Below are positions 37,439 to 46,540 of a DNA stretch of 64,000 nucleotides, piece by piece. The notes under the pieces were generated by a model that was given only the letters and a program-made list of their open reading frames with translations, was not told the origin of the DNA and ran no database searches. The stretch covers positions 992,001-1,056,000 of the forward strand of contig NZ_JAMTCR010000004.1 of the NCBI RefSeq assembly GCF_024171945.1. The letters run 5' to 3'. Position numbers and translations under genes: made by a program. Source of the DNA: Actinokineospora globicatena. Lineage in GTDB: Bacteria > Actinomycetota > Actinomycetes > Mycobacteriales > Pseudonocardiaceae. Each line of letters opens with the position of its first letter. The first letter of the stretch is position 1.

Positions 37439-38838
37439 AGCGCGCTCTCCAGGACGGGTTCGGTGGGACGGCGGAAGACCCAGCCGCGCAGCAGCAGGAA
37501 CCGCAGGACGGTGGCCAGCAGGTTGGCCGAGACGAGCACGGCGACCTCGGTGAGCCCGCTCGGCGCGGTGAGCCCGTGCAGCAGCGCGAGCGCCCCGCTG
37601 GTGAGGCCGAGGCCGAGGGCGAACACGAGCAGGCCTTGGAACTGGTGCCGAGCGGCGCCCGCGGACCCGCGCACGCCGAAGGTCAGCCGCCGGTTGGCCG
37701 TGGTGTTGCCGACGGCGGTCACCAGCAGCGCCACCAGGTTCGCCGCCTGCGGGCCGACCTGGCCGCGCAGCAGCACGTAGAGCACCAGGTACGCCAGCGT
37801 GCTGACGACCCCGACGGCGGCGAACCGCACCACCTGCCGCAACAGTCCACGTGGGACACCCGGTGGGTCGCTGGTGATGGCGCCGCGTCCCAGTTGCGCG
37901 CGCAGCTCGGCGATCGGCAGGCCGCCGGTCGCCAAGCCGCGCCCGAGGCGGGCGATGCCGCGCAGGTCGGCCAGCGCGGTGCGCACGATGTCGACCCGGC
38001 TGTCCGGGTCGTCCACCCAGTCCACCGGCACCTCGTGGATGCGCGACCCGGCCCGCTGCGCCAGCACCAGCAGCTCGGTGTCGAAGAACCAGCCGGTGTC
38101 GGCCACGTGCGGCAGCAGCGCCCTGGCCACGTCCGCGCGGATCGCCTTGAACCCGCACTGCGCGTCGGAGAAGCGCACCGCCAGGGTGCCGCGCAGCAGC
38201 AGGTTGTAGGCCCGCGAGATCAGCTCCCGCTTGGGGCCGCGCACCACCCGCGCGCCGCGCGCCAGCCTGCTGCCGATCGCCACGTCGGAGTGCCCGGAGA
38301 TCAGCGGCGCCACCAGCGGCGAGAGCGCGTTGAGGTCGGTGGACAGGTCGACGTCCATGTAGGCGAGGACCTCGGCGTCCGACCCCAGCCAGGTGGTGTG
38401 CAGCGCCCGGCCCCGGCCCTTCTGCTCCAGCCGCACCGCGCGCACCCCGGGCAGCGACCCGGCGAGCGACTCGGCCACCGCCCAGGTGCCGTCGGTGCTG
38501 GCGTTGTCGGCGACGGTGATCCGGAACCGGTAAGGGAAGTGCGCGTGCAGGTGCGCGTGCAGCCTGCGCACGCACGGCTCCAGGTCGCGCTCCTCGTTGT
38601 GCACCGGCACCACGACGTCGAGCACCGGCGCCGGGCCGGAGGTGTGCACCGGGCCGCGGGCCACCTGCTGGGGGAGGGCCCGCTCGACCTCGGGGTCGGC
38701 GGCTGCCATCTCGGTGGGGGTCATGCCGTTGACGATCGGGCGCCGCGCTGGGTGGTCGGTGTGCGGTGGCTGTGCGCGCCCTGTGTGAATGCTCGCTGGG
38801 TGAACGACAGCTGTGCAAACGACAGCGGTGGTGCTCAT
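37435..38838 (-). CDS. GT2 glycosyltransferase - GtrA fusion (polyprenyl-P-sugar synthase-like)
   Basis: The 467-aa protein has a GT2 domain (about 70-310) with VLDVVVPVHNEERDLEPC, ITVADNASTDGTW, the DxD-like AYMDVDLSTDLNAL and DAQCGFKAIR. A four-helix GtrA domain follows (about 325-455; VVRFAAVGVVSTLAYLVLY). It likely makes and flips a lipid-linked sugar used by the two flanking GT39 enzymes. ATG 38838 lies one base after the upstream stop; ATG 38724 is an alternative that removes a low-complexity 38-residue N-terminus. Confidence 0.88.
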   Translation of the reverse strand: MSTTAVVCTAVVHPASIHTGRAQPPHTDHPARRPIVNGMTPTEMAAADPEVERALPQQVARGPVHTSGPAPVLDVVVPVHNEERDLEPCVRRLHAHLHAHFPYRFRITVADNASTDGTWAVAESLAGSLPGVRAVRLEQKGRGRALHTTWLGSDAEVLAYMDVDLSTDLNALSPLVAPLISGHSDVAIGSRLARGARVVRGPKRELISRAYNLLLRGTLAVRFSDAQCGFKAIRADVARALLPHVADTGWFFDTELLVLAQRAGSRIHEVPVDWVDDPDSRVDIVRTALADLRGIARLGRGLATGGLPIAELRAQLGRGAITSDPPGVPRGLLRQVVRFAAVGVVSTLAYLVLYVLLRGQVGPQAANLVALLVTAVGNTTANRRLTFGVRGSAGAARHQFQGLLVFALGLGLTSGALALLHGLTAPSGLTEVAVLVSANLLATVLRFLLLRGWVFRRPTEPVLESAL

Positions 38839-38839
38839 C

Positions 38840-40705
38840 TCAGCGGCTCACGTCGTAGAGGGTGACGCCGCCGACGGTCGTGGGTTCGTAGTTCTGTGCG
38901 ACCCAGTCGGCGATCTCGTGCGCGTCGTCGCTGCCGGAGGAGCCGCGCATGAACGAGCTGTCGATGAACCAGTGCACCTCGCCGTCGGCCACCATCCGCT
39001 GGAACCCCGCCAGCGTGGGCGCGGGGTCGGTGCCGTTGAACCCGCCCAGCGCCAGCACCGGGACACCCGACCCGAGCTGGTACCCGGCCGCGTTGTTGGA
39101 CCCGATCACCGCCGCCGCCCAGGTGTACTGGTCCGCGCCCGCCGCCAGGGCCGCCGAGAGCTCCGCGCTCGGGGTCGGCGCGCCGAGCAGCCCGCCCATA
39201 CCACCGCCCACACCGCCGCCACCTGTGCCGCCGCCCATGCCGCGACCGGGCCCGCCCGAGCTGGCGGGCCCCACGGACGGCAACGCGCCCGAGTGCGCCT
39301 GCGCGGCGGTCGCCACCGAGTACATCCCCGGCGCCACAAGGCAGATCACCAGCGCGAACACCGCGACCGCGCGCCCGGCCACCTTCGGCAGCACCGGCAC
39401 GAACACCACCAGCGCCGCCGCGGCCAACCCGCCGACCAGCACCAGCGGCGCGAGCCACGGCAGCCAGTCGCTGTCGTGCGACAGCAGCAACCACGCCTCC
39501 AGCGCTGTCACCGCGATACCCGCCGACAGGAACCCGACCGCCGCCGGATCGGCCCGGTTGCGCCACGCGGTGACCGCGCCGATACCGAAGAGCGCGGCGA
39601 CCGAGGGCGCCAACGCGACCGCGTAGTACGGGTGGATGATGCCGTCCATCAGGCTGAACACGACCCCGGTCACCACCAGCCACAGGCCCCACAGCAGCGC
39701 CGCGGCCCGGGTGCGGTCGGTCCGGTCCGCGCGGCGGGTCAACCACACCACCGCGACCAGCGCCAGCAGCGCGGCGGGCAGCAACCACGCGATCTCGCTG
39801 CCCATCTCGCTGCCGAACAGCCGCGCCCACCCCGAGCTGCCCCAGCCCGCGCCACCGCCGACGCTGCCCACCTCGTCACCGGTGAGCCTGCCGAGACCGT
39901 TGTAGCCCAATGCGAGTTCCAGCACGCTGTCGGACTGCGAGCCACCGATGTAGGGCCTGCTGCCCGACGGGATCAGCTCGACCACCGCGACCCACCAGCC
40001 GCCCGCGACCACCACCGCGCCCACAGCGGCGGCCAGGTGCGCGATCCGCTTGCCGAGGGAGGTCGGCGCCACGATCAGATACACCAGGCCGAACGCGGGG
40101 AGCACCAGGAACGCCTGCAACATCTTCGTGAGGAAGCCAAAACCCACGAATGCGCCCGCGAGCACCAACCACCGAACACTGGCGCGTTCTGTCGCGCGAA
40201 CCGTGGCATAAGCGGCGGCGGTGAGCAGCAAGACCAGAACCGCGTCCGGGTTGTTGAACCGGAACATGAGCGCTGCCACCGGGGTCAGCGCCAACGCGGA
40301 ACCGGCGACGAGACCCGCGTGGTGACCGGACCACCGCCGCACGGCCAGGTACAGCAACCAGACCGAGCCCACACCGGCCAGCGCCTGGGGGACCAGCACG
40401 CTCCACGAGCTGAGCCCGAACACCCGCACGGACACGCCCATCACCCAGACCGCGAACGGGGTCTTGTCGACGGTGATGCCGCCCGCGCTGTCGGTGGCGG
40501 CGAAGAACCAGGCCGACCAGCTCTGCCCACCCGCCTGCGCGGCGGCCGAGTAGTAGGCGTTGGCCCACCCGGAGGCGCCGAGGTCCCAGAGGTAGAGCGC
40601 GGCGGTACCGAGGAGCAGGACGGCGACGGAGAGCCTGCGCGGCAGCGGGGTGCGCGCGGTGCCCGGGGTGGGGGCGGCCACCGGCCGGTCAGCGACGAGT
40701 GTCAT
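38840..40705 (-). CDS. GT39/ArnT-like membrane glycosyltransferase 2
   Basis: The 621-aa protein is similar along its length to the gene at 35546-37438: same LYLWDL start, GGITVDKTPFAVWVMG loop, FNNPDAVLVLLL, TKMLQAFLVLPAFGL, PYIGGSQSDSVLELALGYNG, and a C-terminal domain with LALGGFNGTDPAPTLA. One Pro of the DKPP motif is Thr here (DKTP). A loop of MGGG repeats separates the membrane and soluble parts. It is first in the three-gene operon. Confidence 0.88.
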   Translation of the reverse strand: MTLVADRPVAAPTPGTARTPLPRRLSVAVLLLGTAALYLWDLGASGWANAYYSAAAQAGGQSWSAWFFAATDSAGGITVDKTPFAVWVMGVSVRVFGLSSWSVLVPQALAGVGSVWLLYLAVRRWSGHHAGLVAGSALALTPVAALMFRFNNPDAVLVLLLTAAAYATVRATERASVRWLVLAGAFVGFGFLTKMLQAFLVLPAFGLVYLIVAPTSLGKRIAHLAAAVGAVVVAGGWWVAVVELIPSGSRPYIGGSQSDSVLELALGYNGLGRLTGDEVGSVGGGAGWGSSGWARLFGSEMGSEIAWLLPAALLALVAVVWLTRRADRTDRTRAAALLWGLWLVVTGVVFSLMDGIIHPYYAVALAPSVAALFGIGAVTAWRNRADPAAVGFLSAGIAVTALEAWLLLSHDSDWLPWLAPLVLVGGLAAAALVVFVPVLPKVAGRAVAVFALVICLVAPGMYSVATAAQAHSGALPSVGPASSGGPGRGMGGGTGGGGVGGGMGGLLGAPTPSAELSAALAAGADQYTWAAAVIGSNNAAGYQLGSGVPVLALGGFNGTDPAPTLAGFQRMVADGEVHWFIDSSFMRGSSGSDDAHEIADWVAQNYEPTTVGGVTLYDVSR

Positions 40706-40788
40706 GCGTCCACGGTCGAGCAGCGTGCTTGGCCGAGGATGTGCGCCGCCTGTGCGGGGGCTGTGCGCCCGCCGGGACGGCTACCCGT

Positions 40789-41271
40789 TCAGTTGCAGTG
40801 CCGCCCGAACGCGTCGGAGGCGGTCTTCACCGTGACGCAGCGGGGGCTGGTGCCGCGCCGGAACAACACCGAGACGAGCCCGGGGGAGGGCTGCGTGGAG
40901 AACGGGCGCATCGACGCGGTGGGCAGCCCGAGGCAGTCGTCGTTCGGGAACAGCAACGCGGTGCGGTTGGTCTCGTTGTCCATGTGCCGCACGGTGAAAC
41001 CGAGCCGGTAGCACCAGTCGTCGTCCGGGTTCACGATGCCGAGGCCGCCGTCGAACTCGTAGTAGACGAAGATGCCGGTCGCGTTGGTCGTCTGGGGCGC
41101 CACCGGGGTCTGGGGTGCCGCCGGGGTTTGGGGCGCGGCACTCGTGCTGGGCGCCGTGGCCGTGCCGGGTGCCGTGTTCGCGTGGGGTGTGGCCGTCGCC
41201 TGGGTCACCGCGGTCCCGAACGCGATACCGGTGACCACAAGCGACACACCCAGTCTGTGAAAACCTTTCAC
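40789..41271 (-). CDS. Secreted protein with Pro/Thr linker and Cys-rich C-terminal domain
   Basis: The 160-aa precursor has a signal peptide (GFHRLGVSLVVTGIAFGTAV, cleavage probably after an Ala near residue 30). A repeated APQTP linker and a compact domain with four Cys (WCYRL, DDCLG, PRCVTV and terminal RHCN) follow, suggesting two disulfides. GAAGGA seven bases before GTG 41271 fixes the start. I know no family. It sits between the glycosyltransferase operon and a two-component system on the same strand. Confidence 0.7.
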   Translation of the reverse strand: MKGFHRLGVSLVVTGIAFGTAVTQATATPHANTAPGTATAPSTSAAPQTPAAPQTPVAPQTTNATGIFVYYEFDGGLGIVNPDDDWCYRLGFTVRHMDNETNRTALLFPNDDCLGLPTASMRPFSTQPSPGLVSVLFRRGTSPRCVTVKTASDAFGRHCN

Positions 41272-41356
41272 CGCAAGTCCTTCCGCCGAGAACACATCGC
41301 CGGAATTGTTGCGGGGCTTGCCATGTGATCGCCGGAAAGACACCCGATCGTGGTGA

Positions 41357-42805
41357 TCAGCCGATGCCCGCCGCGATCGACTCGCTCGCCGCCGGGACCT
41401 TGACGGTGAACGCGGTCCGACCTGGGGAACTGCTCACCGCGACGGACCCGTGGTGCGCCGCGACCACGGCCGAGACGATGGCCAGCCCGAGCCCGGTGCT
41501 GCCCTGGGCGCGCGAGCGCGACTCGTCGCCGCGGGCGAAGCGCTCGAACACCTCCGGCAGCAGTTCCGCCGGGATGCCGGGGCCGTCGTCGACCACCGAG
41601 AGCACCGCCTCCGGCCCGTCCACCCGCAGCGCCACCGTGATCGTCGTGCCTGCCGGGGTGTGCGTGCGCCCGTTGGCCAGCAGGTTCGCCAGCACCTGGT
41701 GCAGCCGCGCCTGGTCGCCAACGGCCAGCACCGGTTCGGCGGGCAGTTCCAGCCGCCACGCGTGGTCCGGACCAGCGACCTTCGCGTCGCCGACGGTGTC
41801 GAGCACGAGCCGGGACAGGTCGACGGTCTCATAGAGCAACGGACGTCCGGAGTCCAGCCGGGCCAACAGGAGCAGGTCCTCCACCAGCGTGGTCATCCGG
41901 CGCGCCTCGGACTCCACCCGGGAGATCGCGTGCGCCACGTCCGGCGGCACCTCGTCGCCGCGCCTGCGCGCCAGTTCGGCGTACCCGCGGATCGCCGCCA
42001 GCGGCGTGCGCAGCTCGTGGCTGGCGTCGGCGACGAACTGGCGCACCCGGGTCTCGCTGGCGTGCCTGGCCGAGAGCGCCGCGCCGATGTGGCCGAGCAT
42101 CCGGTTGAGCGCCGAGCCCACCTGCCCGACCTCGGTGCGCGGATCGGTGTCCGCCTTGGGCACCCGCACCGACAGCGCCACCTCGCCGCGGTCAAGCGGC
42201 AACTCGGCCACCCGGCGCGCGGTCGCCGCCATCCGGTCCAGCGGCCGCAACGTGCGCCGCACGATCAACACCCCCGCCACCCCCGCGATGGTCAGGCCGA
42301 TCAGCGACACACCGCCGAGCACCAGGCCCGCCGTCCACAGCGTCGCCTCCAGCGTCGCCAGCGGCCGCCCGGTCACCACGACGGCCCCGGTCTGCGTGGA
42401 CACCGCCATCAGCCGGTACTGCCCCAGGTCGCCGAGATCGCGGTCGCGCGCGCCGCCGTCGACGGGCAGGGCGGCCAGCGTGGCGTGGAGCGAGGTGGGG
42501 ATGTCCTCCGGTTCCTCCGCGGTGGTCTGCCGCTGCGCCGAGATGACCTGCCCGCCGCGCAGCGCCGCGTTGATCGTGCCGAGGTCCTGCCCCGGTGCCC
42601 CGCTCGGCGGGCGGTTCGGGTCGAACCCCGGCCGCGGCGGGCGGGACAGGAAGTCCGCGGCCCGCTGGCTCGCGCCCGCCAGCTGGGTGTCGAGCTGGTC
42701 GACCAGGTAGGCGCGCAACCCGAACACGGTCACCACACCGGCCACCAGCAGCACCAGGCTCAGCAGCACCAACTGCTCGGCGATCAGCCGAGCGCGCAGG
42801 GACAT
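41357..42805 (-). CDS. Sensor histidine kinase, HAMP type (OmpR/PhoR class)
   Basis: The 482-aa kinase has a first TM helix (about 12-32), an extracytoplasmic sensor of about 120 residues, a second TM helix, HAMP (RRTLRPLDRMAATARRVAEL), the H-box DASHELRTPLAAIRGY and an ATPase domain (NLLANGRTHTP, VDDGPGIPAELL, GSTGLGLAIVSAVV). It is co-transcribed with the response regulator 13 bases upstream. ATG 42805 gives the usual MSLRARL start; the upstream in-frame ATG overlaps the regulator gene. Confidence 0.92.
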   Translation of the reverse strand: MSLRARLIAEQLVLLSLVLLVAGVVTVFGLRAYLVDQLDTQLAGASQRAADFLSRPPRPGFDPNRPPSGAPGQDLGTINAALRGGQVISAQRQTTAEEPEDIPTSLHATLAALPVDGGARDRDLGDLGQYRLMAVSTQTGAVVVTGRPLATLEATLWTAGLVLGGVSLIGLTIAGVAGVLIVRRTLRPLDRMAATARRVAELPLDRGEVALSVRVPKADTDPRTEVGQVGSALNRMLGHIGAALSARHASETRVRQFVADASHELRTPLAAIRGYAELARRRGDEVPPDVAHAISRVESEARRMTTLVEDLLLLARLDSGRPLLYETVDLSRLVLDTVGDAKVAGPDHAWRLELPAEPVLAVGDQARLHQVLANLLANGRTHTPAGTTITVALRVDGPEAVLSVVDDGPGIPAELLPEVFERFARGDESRSRAQGSTGLGLAIVSAVVAAHHGSVAVSSSPGRTAFTVKVPAASESIAAGIG

Positions 42806-42818
42806 CGCCCCGCGCGGC

Positions 42819-43565
42819 TCATCCGGCTGGCTTGAGGACATAACCCGCGCCCCGCATCGTGTGGATCATCGGCTCGCGCCCGGCGTCGATCTTCTTGCGC
42901 AGGTAGGAGATGTAGAGCTCGACGATGTTGGCCTGGCCGCCGAAGTCGTAGTTCCACACCCGGTCCAGGATCTGGGTCTTGCTCAGCACCCGGCGCGGGT
43001 TGCGCATCAGGAACCGCAGCAGCTCGAACTCCGTCGCCGTCAACGTCACCGACTCGCCCGCGCGGAACACCTCGCGGGTGTCCTCGTCGAGCGTGAGGTC
43101 GCCGACTACGAGAGCCGAACCGCCACCGGACTCGGTGACCCCGGTGCGGCGCAACAACGCGCGCAACCGCAGCACGACCTCCTCGACGCTGAACGGCTTG
43201 GTGACGTAGTCGTCGCCGCCCGCGGTGAGGCCCGCGATCCGGTCCTCCACCGAGTCCTTCGCGGTCAGGAACAGCACCGGCATCCCGTCCACCTCGGCGC
43301 GCAGCCTGCGCAGCACCTCGATGCCGTCGAAGTCGGGCAGCATCACGTCGAGCACCACGGCGTCCGGCTTGAACTCCCGCGCCACCCGCACCGCGCTCGA
43401 CCCGTCCAGCGCGCTGCGCACGTCCCAGCCCTCGTAGCGCAGCGCGAGCGTCACCAGCTCGGCCAGCGTCGGCTCGTCGTCGACGACGAGCACGCGCACC
43501 GGCTGGCCGTCGGGCCTGCGCAACTCCGGCCGCGAAGAGGTGTTCGAGGAGGTGTTCACGGTCAT
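42819..43565 (-). CDS. OmpR-family response regulator
   Basis: The 248-aa protein has a receiver with VVDDEPTLAELV, phospho-acceptor in VVLDVMLPDFDG, and KPF. A winged-helix domain follows, with TEFELLRFLMRNPRRVLSK, VWNYDFGGQANIVELYISYL and TMRGAGYVLKPAG. It resembles TcrA/MprA-type actinobacterial regulators. Candidate targets are the divergent Gly/Met-rich gene and the neighbouring glycosyltransferases, by position only. Confidence 0.94.
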   Translation of the reverse strand: MTVNTSSNTSSRPELRRPDGQPVRVLVVDDEPTLAELVTLALRYEGWDVRSALDGSSAVRVAREFKPDAVVLDVMLPDFDGIEVLRRLRAEVDGMPVLFLTAKDSVEDRIAGLTAGGDDYVTKPFSVEEVVLRLRALLRRTGVTESGGGSALVVGDLTLDEDTREVFRAGESVTLTATEFELLRFLMRNPRRVLSKTQILDRVWNYDFGGQANIVELYISYLRKKIDAGREPMIHTMRGAGYVLKPAG

Positions 43566-43755
43566 GCCCCCGATCTTGTCGAGCGCGGTTGGGCGGTACC
43601 TGTGCCGATCCTGTGTACCACCTGTGTCTGATTCCCTCCTGTCGGTCCCCGGCGGTCATAGCGGACGCCCACCCGGGGCACAGCGTGCGCACAGGGTCGA
43701 TCGCGATCGTTGGTGCTACCGAGGCCACCGGGCCGCGGACGACCCAGGAGGAACC

Positions 43756-44379
43756 ATGACGGAGCAGACCCCCCAACCGGAGCAGCAGCCTGCCGCCTGG
43801 GGCGCGCCGGTTCCGGAGCGCGCCCAGCAGCAGCGGTGGTCGTGGAAGAAGTCCGCCGTCGCCGGGGTGGTCGCCCTGGGCATCGCCGCGGGTGGCGGGT
43901 TCGCCGTGTACGCCGCCAGCGACGCCACCGCCGACAACGCGGGCGGGCGCTCGGGTGGCCCCGGCGGGATGGGCGGACCCGGTGGCGGCCGCGGCGGCAT
44001 GGGTGGCGCGGGCGGGGTTGCCGGTGCCCTGCACGGCGAGTTCACCGTGTCCGAGGGCGACGGCAAGTACGGCACCCGGCTCTTGCAGACCGGGGAGGTC
44101 ACCGAGATCAGCGACACCTCGGTCACCGCCAAGAGCACCGACGGCTACACCAAGACCTACACGATCGACTCCGCGACCGTCCGCCAGTCCGTCGAGCAGG
44201 GCGACACGGTCACCATCATCGCCACCGAGTCCGGCGACACCGCCACGGTGACCACGATCTCCGAGCGCGGCGCCGGTGGCCCCGGCATGGGCCAGGGCGG
44301 CATGGGTGGCCAGCAGCAGGGCGTCCCGCCGCGCCGCGAGGACGGCACCGCCCCGGAGGGCGCGCCCCCGACCGAGTGA
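43756..44379 (+). CDS. Single-span protein with Gly/Met-rich linker and DUF5666-like domain
   Basis: The 207-aa protein has a Gln/Pro-rich cytoplasmic N-terminus, one TM helix (SAVAGVVALGIAAGGGFAVY, about 33-52), a GGMGGPGGG linker, and a small beta-rich domain (TGEVTEISDTSVTAKSTDG, TYTIDSATVRQSVEQGDTV). That pattern recalls the DUF5666 OB-like fold. It ends in another GGMGG-rich tail. AGGAGG precedes ATG 43756. It is divergent from the response regulator and may be its target. Function unknown. Confidence 0.75.
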   Translation: MTEQTPQPEQQPAAWGAPVPERAQQQRWSWKKSAVAGVVALGIAAGGGFAVYAASDATADNAGGRSGGPGGMGGPGGGRGGMGGAGGVAGALHGEFTVSEGDGKYGTRLLQTGEVTEISDTSVTAKSTDGYTKTYTIDSATVRQSVEQGDTVTIIATESGDTATVTTISERGAGGPGMGQGGMGGQQQGVPPRREDGTAPEGAPPTE

Positions 44380-44401
44380 CCTCTGGTGGTGGGCCCGGCG
44401 G

Positions 44402-44689
44402 TCACTTGTCGACCGGGTCCACCACCTTCGACGCGGCGGTGATGATCGACCACAGTGGACTGCGCGTCCGCTCGTAGTACACCCGCCGGTTGGCTGGCTC
44501 GCGGTGCTCGGTCAACATCCCCAGGTCCACCAACCTGGTCAGCTCCACCCCGCACGCGCTCTGCGCGATCACCGTCTTCGGCGGCTCCGACTGGAAGAAC
44601 CGCGGCCCGGCGTGCTGGTGGATCCACAGCGCCACCCGCAACCTGCTCGGCCGCCCGAACAGCAACCGCCCCACATCCCCGGCATCCAC
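44402..44689 (-). CDS. Winged-helix DNA-binding-like protein
   Basis: The 95-aa protein resembles an ArsR/MarR-type single winged helix: LFGRPSRLRVALWIHQH as helix 1, FFQSEPPKTVIAQSACGVELTRLVDLGML as the HTH and recognition region, and EPANRRVYYERTRSPLWSII as wing and last helix. The start is GTG 44689 with a weak RBS. There is no partner that suggests a ligand. The gene runs convergent with the Gly/Met-rich protein gene. Confidence 0.7.
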   Translation of the reverse strand: MDAGDVGRLLFGRPSRLRVALWIHQHAGPRFFQSEPPKTVIAQSACGVELTRLVDLGMLTEHREPANRRVYYERTRSPLWSIITAASKVVDPVDK

Positions 44690-44855
44690 CCTTGGCGCTC
44701 CCCGTTGCCGTAGCCAGTATCAGGATTCAAGATACTCCCGCCCGACGGTCGGTGTCGAGGCCATCGCGCGGAGTGACCCGCGCTGGAGGGGCGTGCGCGT
44801 GCGCCCCGGGGACCGATCCGGCCATGCCCGTTGGTCGAGCCCGGTCGCAGCGGGG

Positions 44856-45464
44856 CTACAGGACGTCGCGGGGGCGGAACTGGATGCTGACCCGGGGGCC
44901 GGTGGGGCGGGTGGACTTGGGGACGGCGTGGTCCCAGGTGCGTTGGCAGGAGCCGCCCATCACCAGGAGGTCGCCGTGGGCGAGGGGGAAGCGCAGGGCG
45001 GGGCCGCCGGTTCTGGGGCGCAGGGCCAGGACCCGGGTGGCGCCGAGGGAGGCGATGGCGACGCAGGTGTCCTCTGTGGACCCGCGGCCGACGCGGTCGC
45101 CGTGCCAGGCGACGCTGTCGCGGCCGTCGCGGTAGAGGCACAGGCCCGCCGTGGTGAACACGATCCGGTAATGCCTGGATAGCGCTTCCTTTGCCGCGTC
45201 CAGCATCGGATCCGGTGGTGCCATTCCCTCCCGGTAGAACGCCAGCAGTCGCGGTACGTCGACGATCGCGTCGTACATCCGGCGTCGTTCCGCCTGCCAC
45301 GGGACGTCTTGCACCAACGTGGTGAACAGCGTGTCTGCTTCGCGTAACCACCCGGGCAGGACGTCGACCCACGCCCCGCCTGCCAACTCGGTGCGGTGCG
45401 CCTGGGCGAGATTTCCCAGGCCAGGGCCGGAATCCAGCAGCGAGGCCTGGAACGGAACGGACAT
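44856..45464 (-). CDS. AlkB-family 2-oxoglutarate/Fe(II) dioxygenase
   Basis: The 202-aa protein carries the AlkB iron ligands: His121 and Asp123 in WHGDRVG, and His179 in TWDHAVPK. Arg191 and Arg197 (PRVSIQFRPR) are at the spacing used to bind 2-oxoglutarate. It should oxidatively demethylate alkylated DNA or RNA bases. Length is close to E. coli AlkB. It is monocistronic by position, divergent from the small gene at 45633. Confidence 0.92.
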   Translation of the reverse strand: MSVPFQASLLDSGPGLGNLAQAHRTELAGGAWVDVLPGWLREADTLFTTLVQDVPWQAERRRMYDAIVDVPRLLAFYREGMAPPDPMLDAAKEALSRHYRIVFTTAGLCLYRDGRDSVAWHGDRVGRGSTEDTCVAIASLGATRVLALRPRTGGPALRFPLAHGDLLVMGGSCQRTWDHAVPKSTRPTGPRVSIQFRPRDVL

Positions 45465-45632
45465 GCGGGGCAGTGTGGTCGAACACGCGTTCGACCGACT
45501 GGGTTTGCGCCGGTCTGGCAGACTGGCCCCTGGTGACGTCGCGCCTCACACCGGGACGAGGTTTCGCACCGCCGCGATCGGGGTAGTCGTTGTCGCCCAT
45601 CCGCGTTCACCGGGAGAGATCGAGGTACCCCC

Positions 45633-46058
45633 ATGGCCACACCCATCACCGCACCCCGCGCCGGGGCGACGCCGCTACCCCACCCCGCCGCGGCCCAGGC
45701 GTCGCCGCGCCTGTCCGCCACCGCGCTTCCCGTGCGGGAGCGCACTGTCCGCCAAGCGCGGACGCCCGTGCGCCCGGGATCGCGTCTGCGCGAGGCGGTC
45801 CAGCGCGTGCAGGCCGATCCCGCGAACCCCGGCGCCGTCGCCGATCTGATGGCCGGTCTGGCGTGGACGGCGGCCGCGGGGGAGACCTGCTTGCTCACCC
45901 GTCCGGTGGCTGACGTCCGCCACGCCATCGCCGCCATCGCCGCCGCCGACACCGCGTCCGCGCGCGCCGCGCTCGACCACGCCGTGGCCGGTTTGCTCGA
46001 CGCCCCCGCGTTGCCGCTGCCCCGCCCGGCGACGGCTTTCGAGCGCCGTTCGATCTAA
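45633..46058 (+). CDS. Uncharacterised Ala-rich protein, paralogue of 46170 gene
   Basis: The 141-aa protein has a disordered N-terminus (Pro/Ala/Arg, about 1-50) and a helical C-terminal half. That half contains DLMAGLAWTAAAGETCLLTRP and SARAALDHAVAGLLD. The following gene has the matching segments LLGALARTAATGDTCLVLS and ARAALVRARGLLD. No known domain is visible. AGATCGAGG lies upstream of ATG 45633. It probably shares a transcript with the paralogue 111 bases downstream. Confidence 0.6.
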   Translation: MATPITAPRAGATPLPHPAAAQASPRLSATALPVRERTVRQARTPVRPGSRLREAVQRVQADPANPGAVADLMAGLAWTAAAGETCLLTRPVADVRHAIAAIAAADTASARAALDHAVAGLLDAPALPLPRPATAFERRSI

Positions 46059-46169
46059 CGTCCTTAACCCGGACGAGTGGACCCTGCCGCTCCGAGTTCA
46101 GCCCCCGCCACCTGAGCGGGCAATCTCAGCTGACTGGCTCAACGAAGCGCCGGACCCCTGGGAGAACTC

Positions 46170-46475
46170 ATGACACGGCAACTGGACGCGCTGCCCTTCC
46201 CCGGTACCCCATCCCCCGGTCTCGACCTCCGCCGCGCGGTCGACACCGCCCTCGCCGCACTGATCACCCCGCCGAGTACGGCGGCGGCCCGAGTCATCGC
46301 CGACGACCTGCTCGGCGCGCTCGCCAGGACCGCCGCCACCGGCGACACCTGCCTGGTGCTCTCCGCCGCCGAAGCGGTCGGCCTCGCCCGCGGGCACCTG
46401 ATGGCCGACCGCGAGATCGACGCCCGCGCCGCCCTGGTGCGCGCCCGCGGCCTGCTCGACCGCCGGGCACCGTGA
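46170..46475 (+). CDS. Uncharacterised helical protein, paralogue of 45633 gene
   Basis: The 101-aa protein has predicted helices RRAVDTALAALI, AARVIADDLLGALARTAA and SAAEAVGLARGHLMADREI, with a central TGDTCLVLS turn. It lacks the disordered N-terminus of its neighbour. GGGAGAACTC precedes ATG 46170. It could be a small helical-bundle adaptor; no function is known to me. Confidence 0.62.
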   Translation: MTRQLDALPFPGTPSPGLDLRRAVDTALAALITPPSTAAARVIADDLLGALARTAATGDTCLVLSAAEAVGLARGHLMADREIDARAALVRARGLLDRRAP

Positions 46476-46540
46476 CCGATCCGGGCACCTCAGCGCTCGT
46501 TGCCCGCATGTCCCCACTCACGACCGGGTACTGAAACGCC

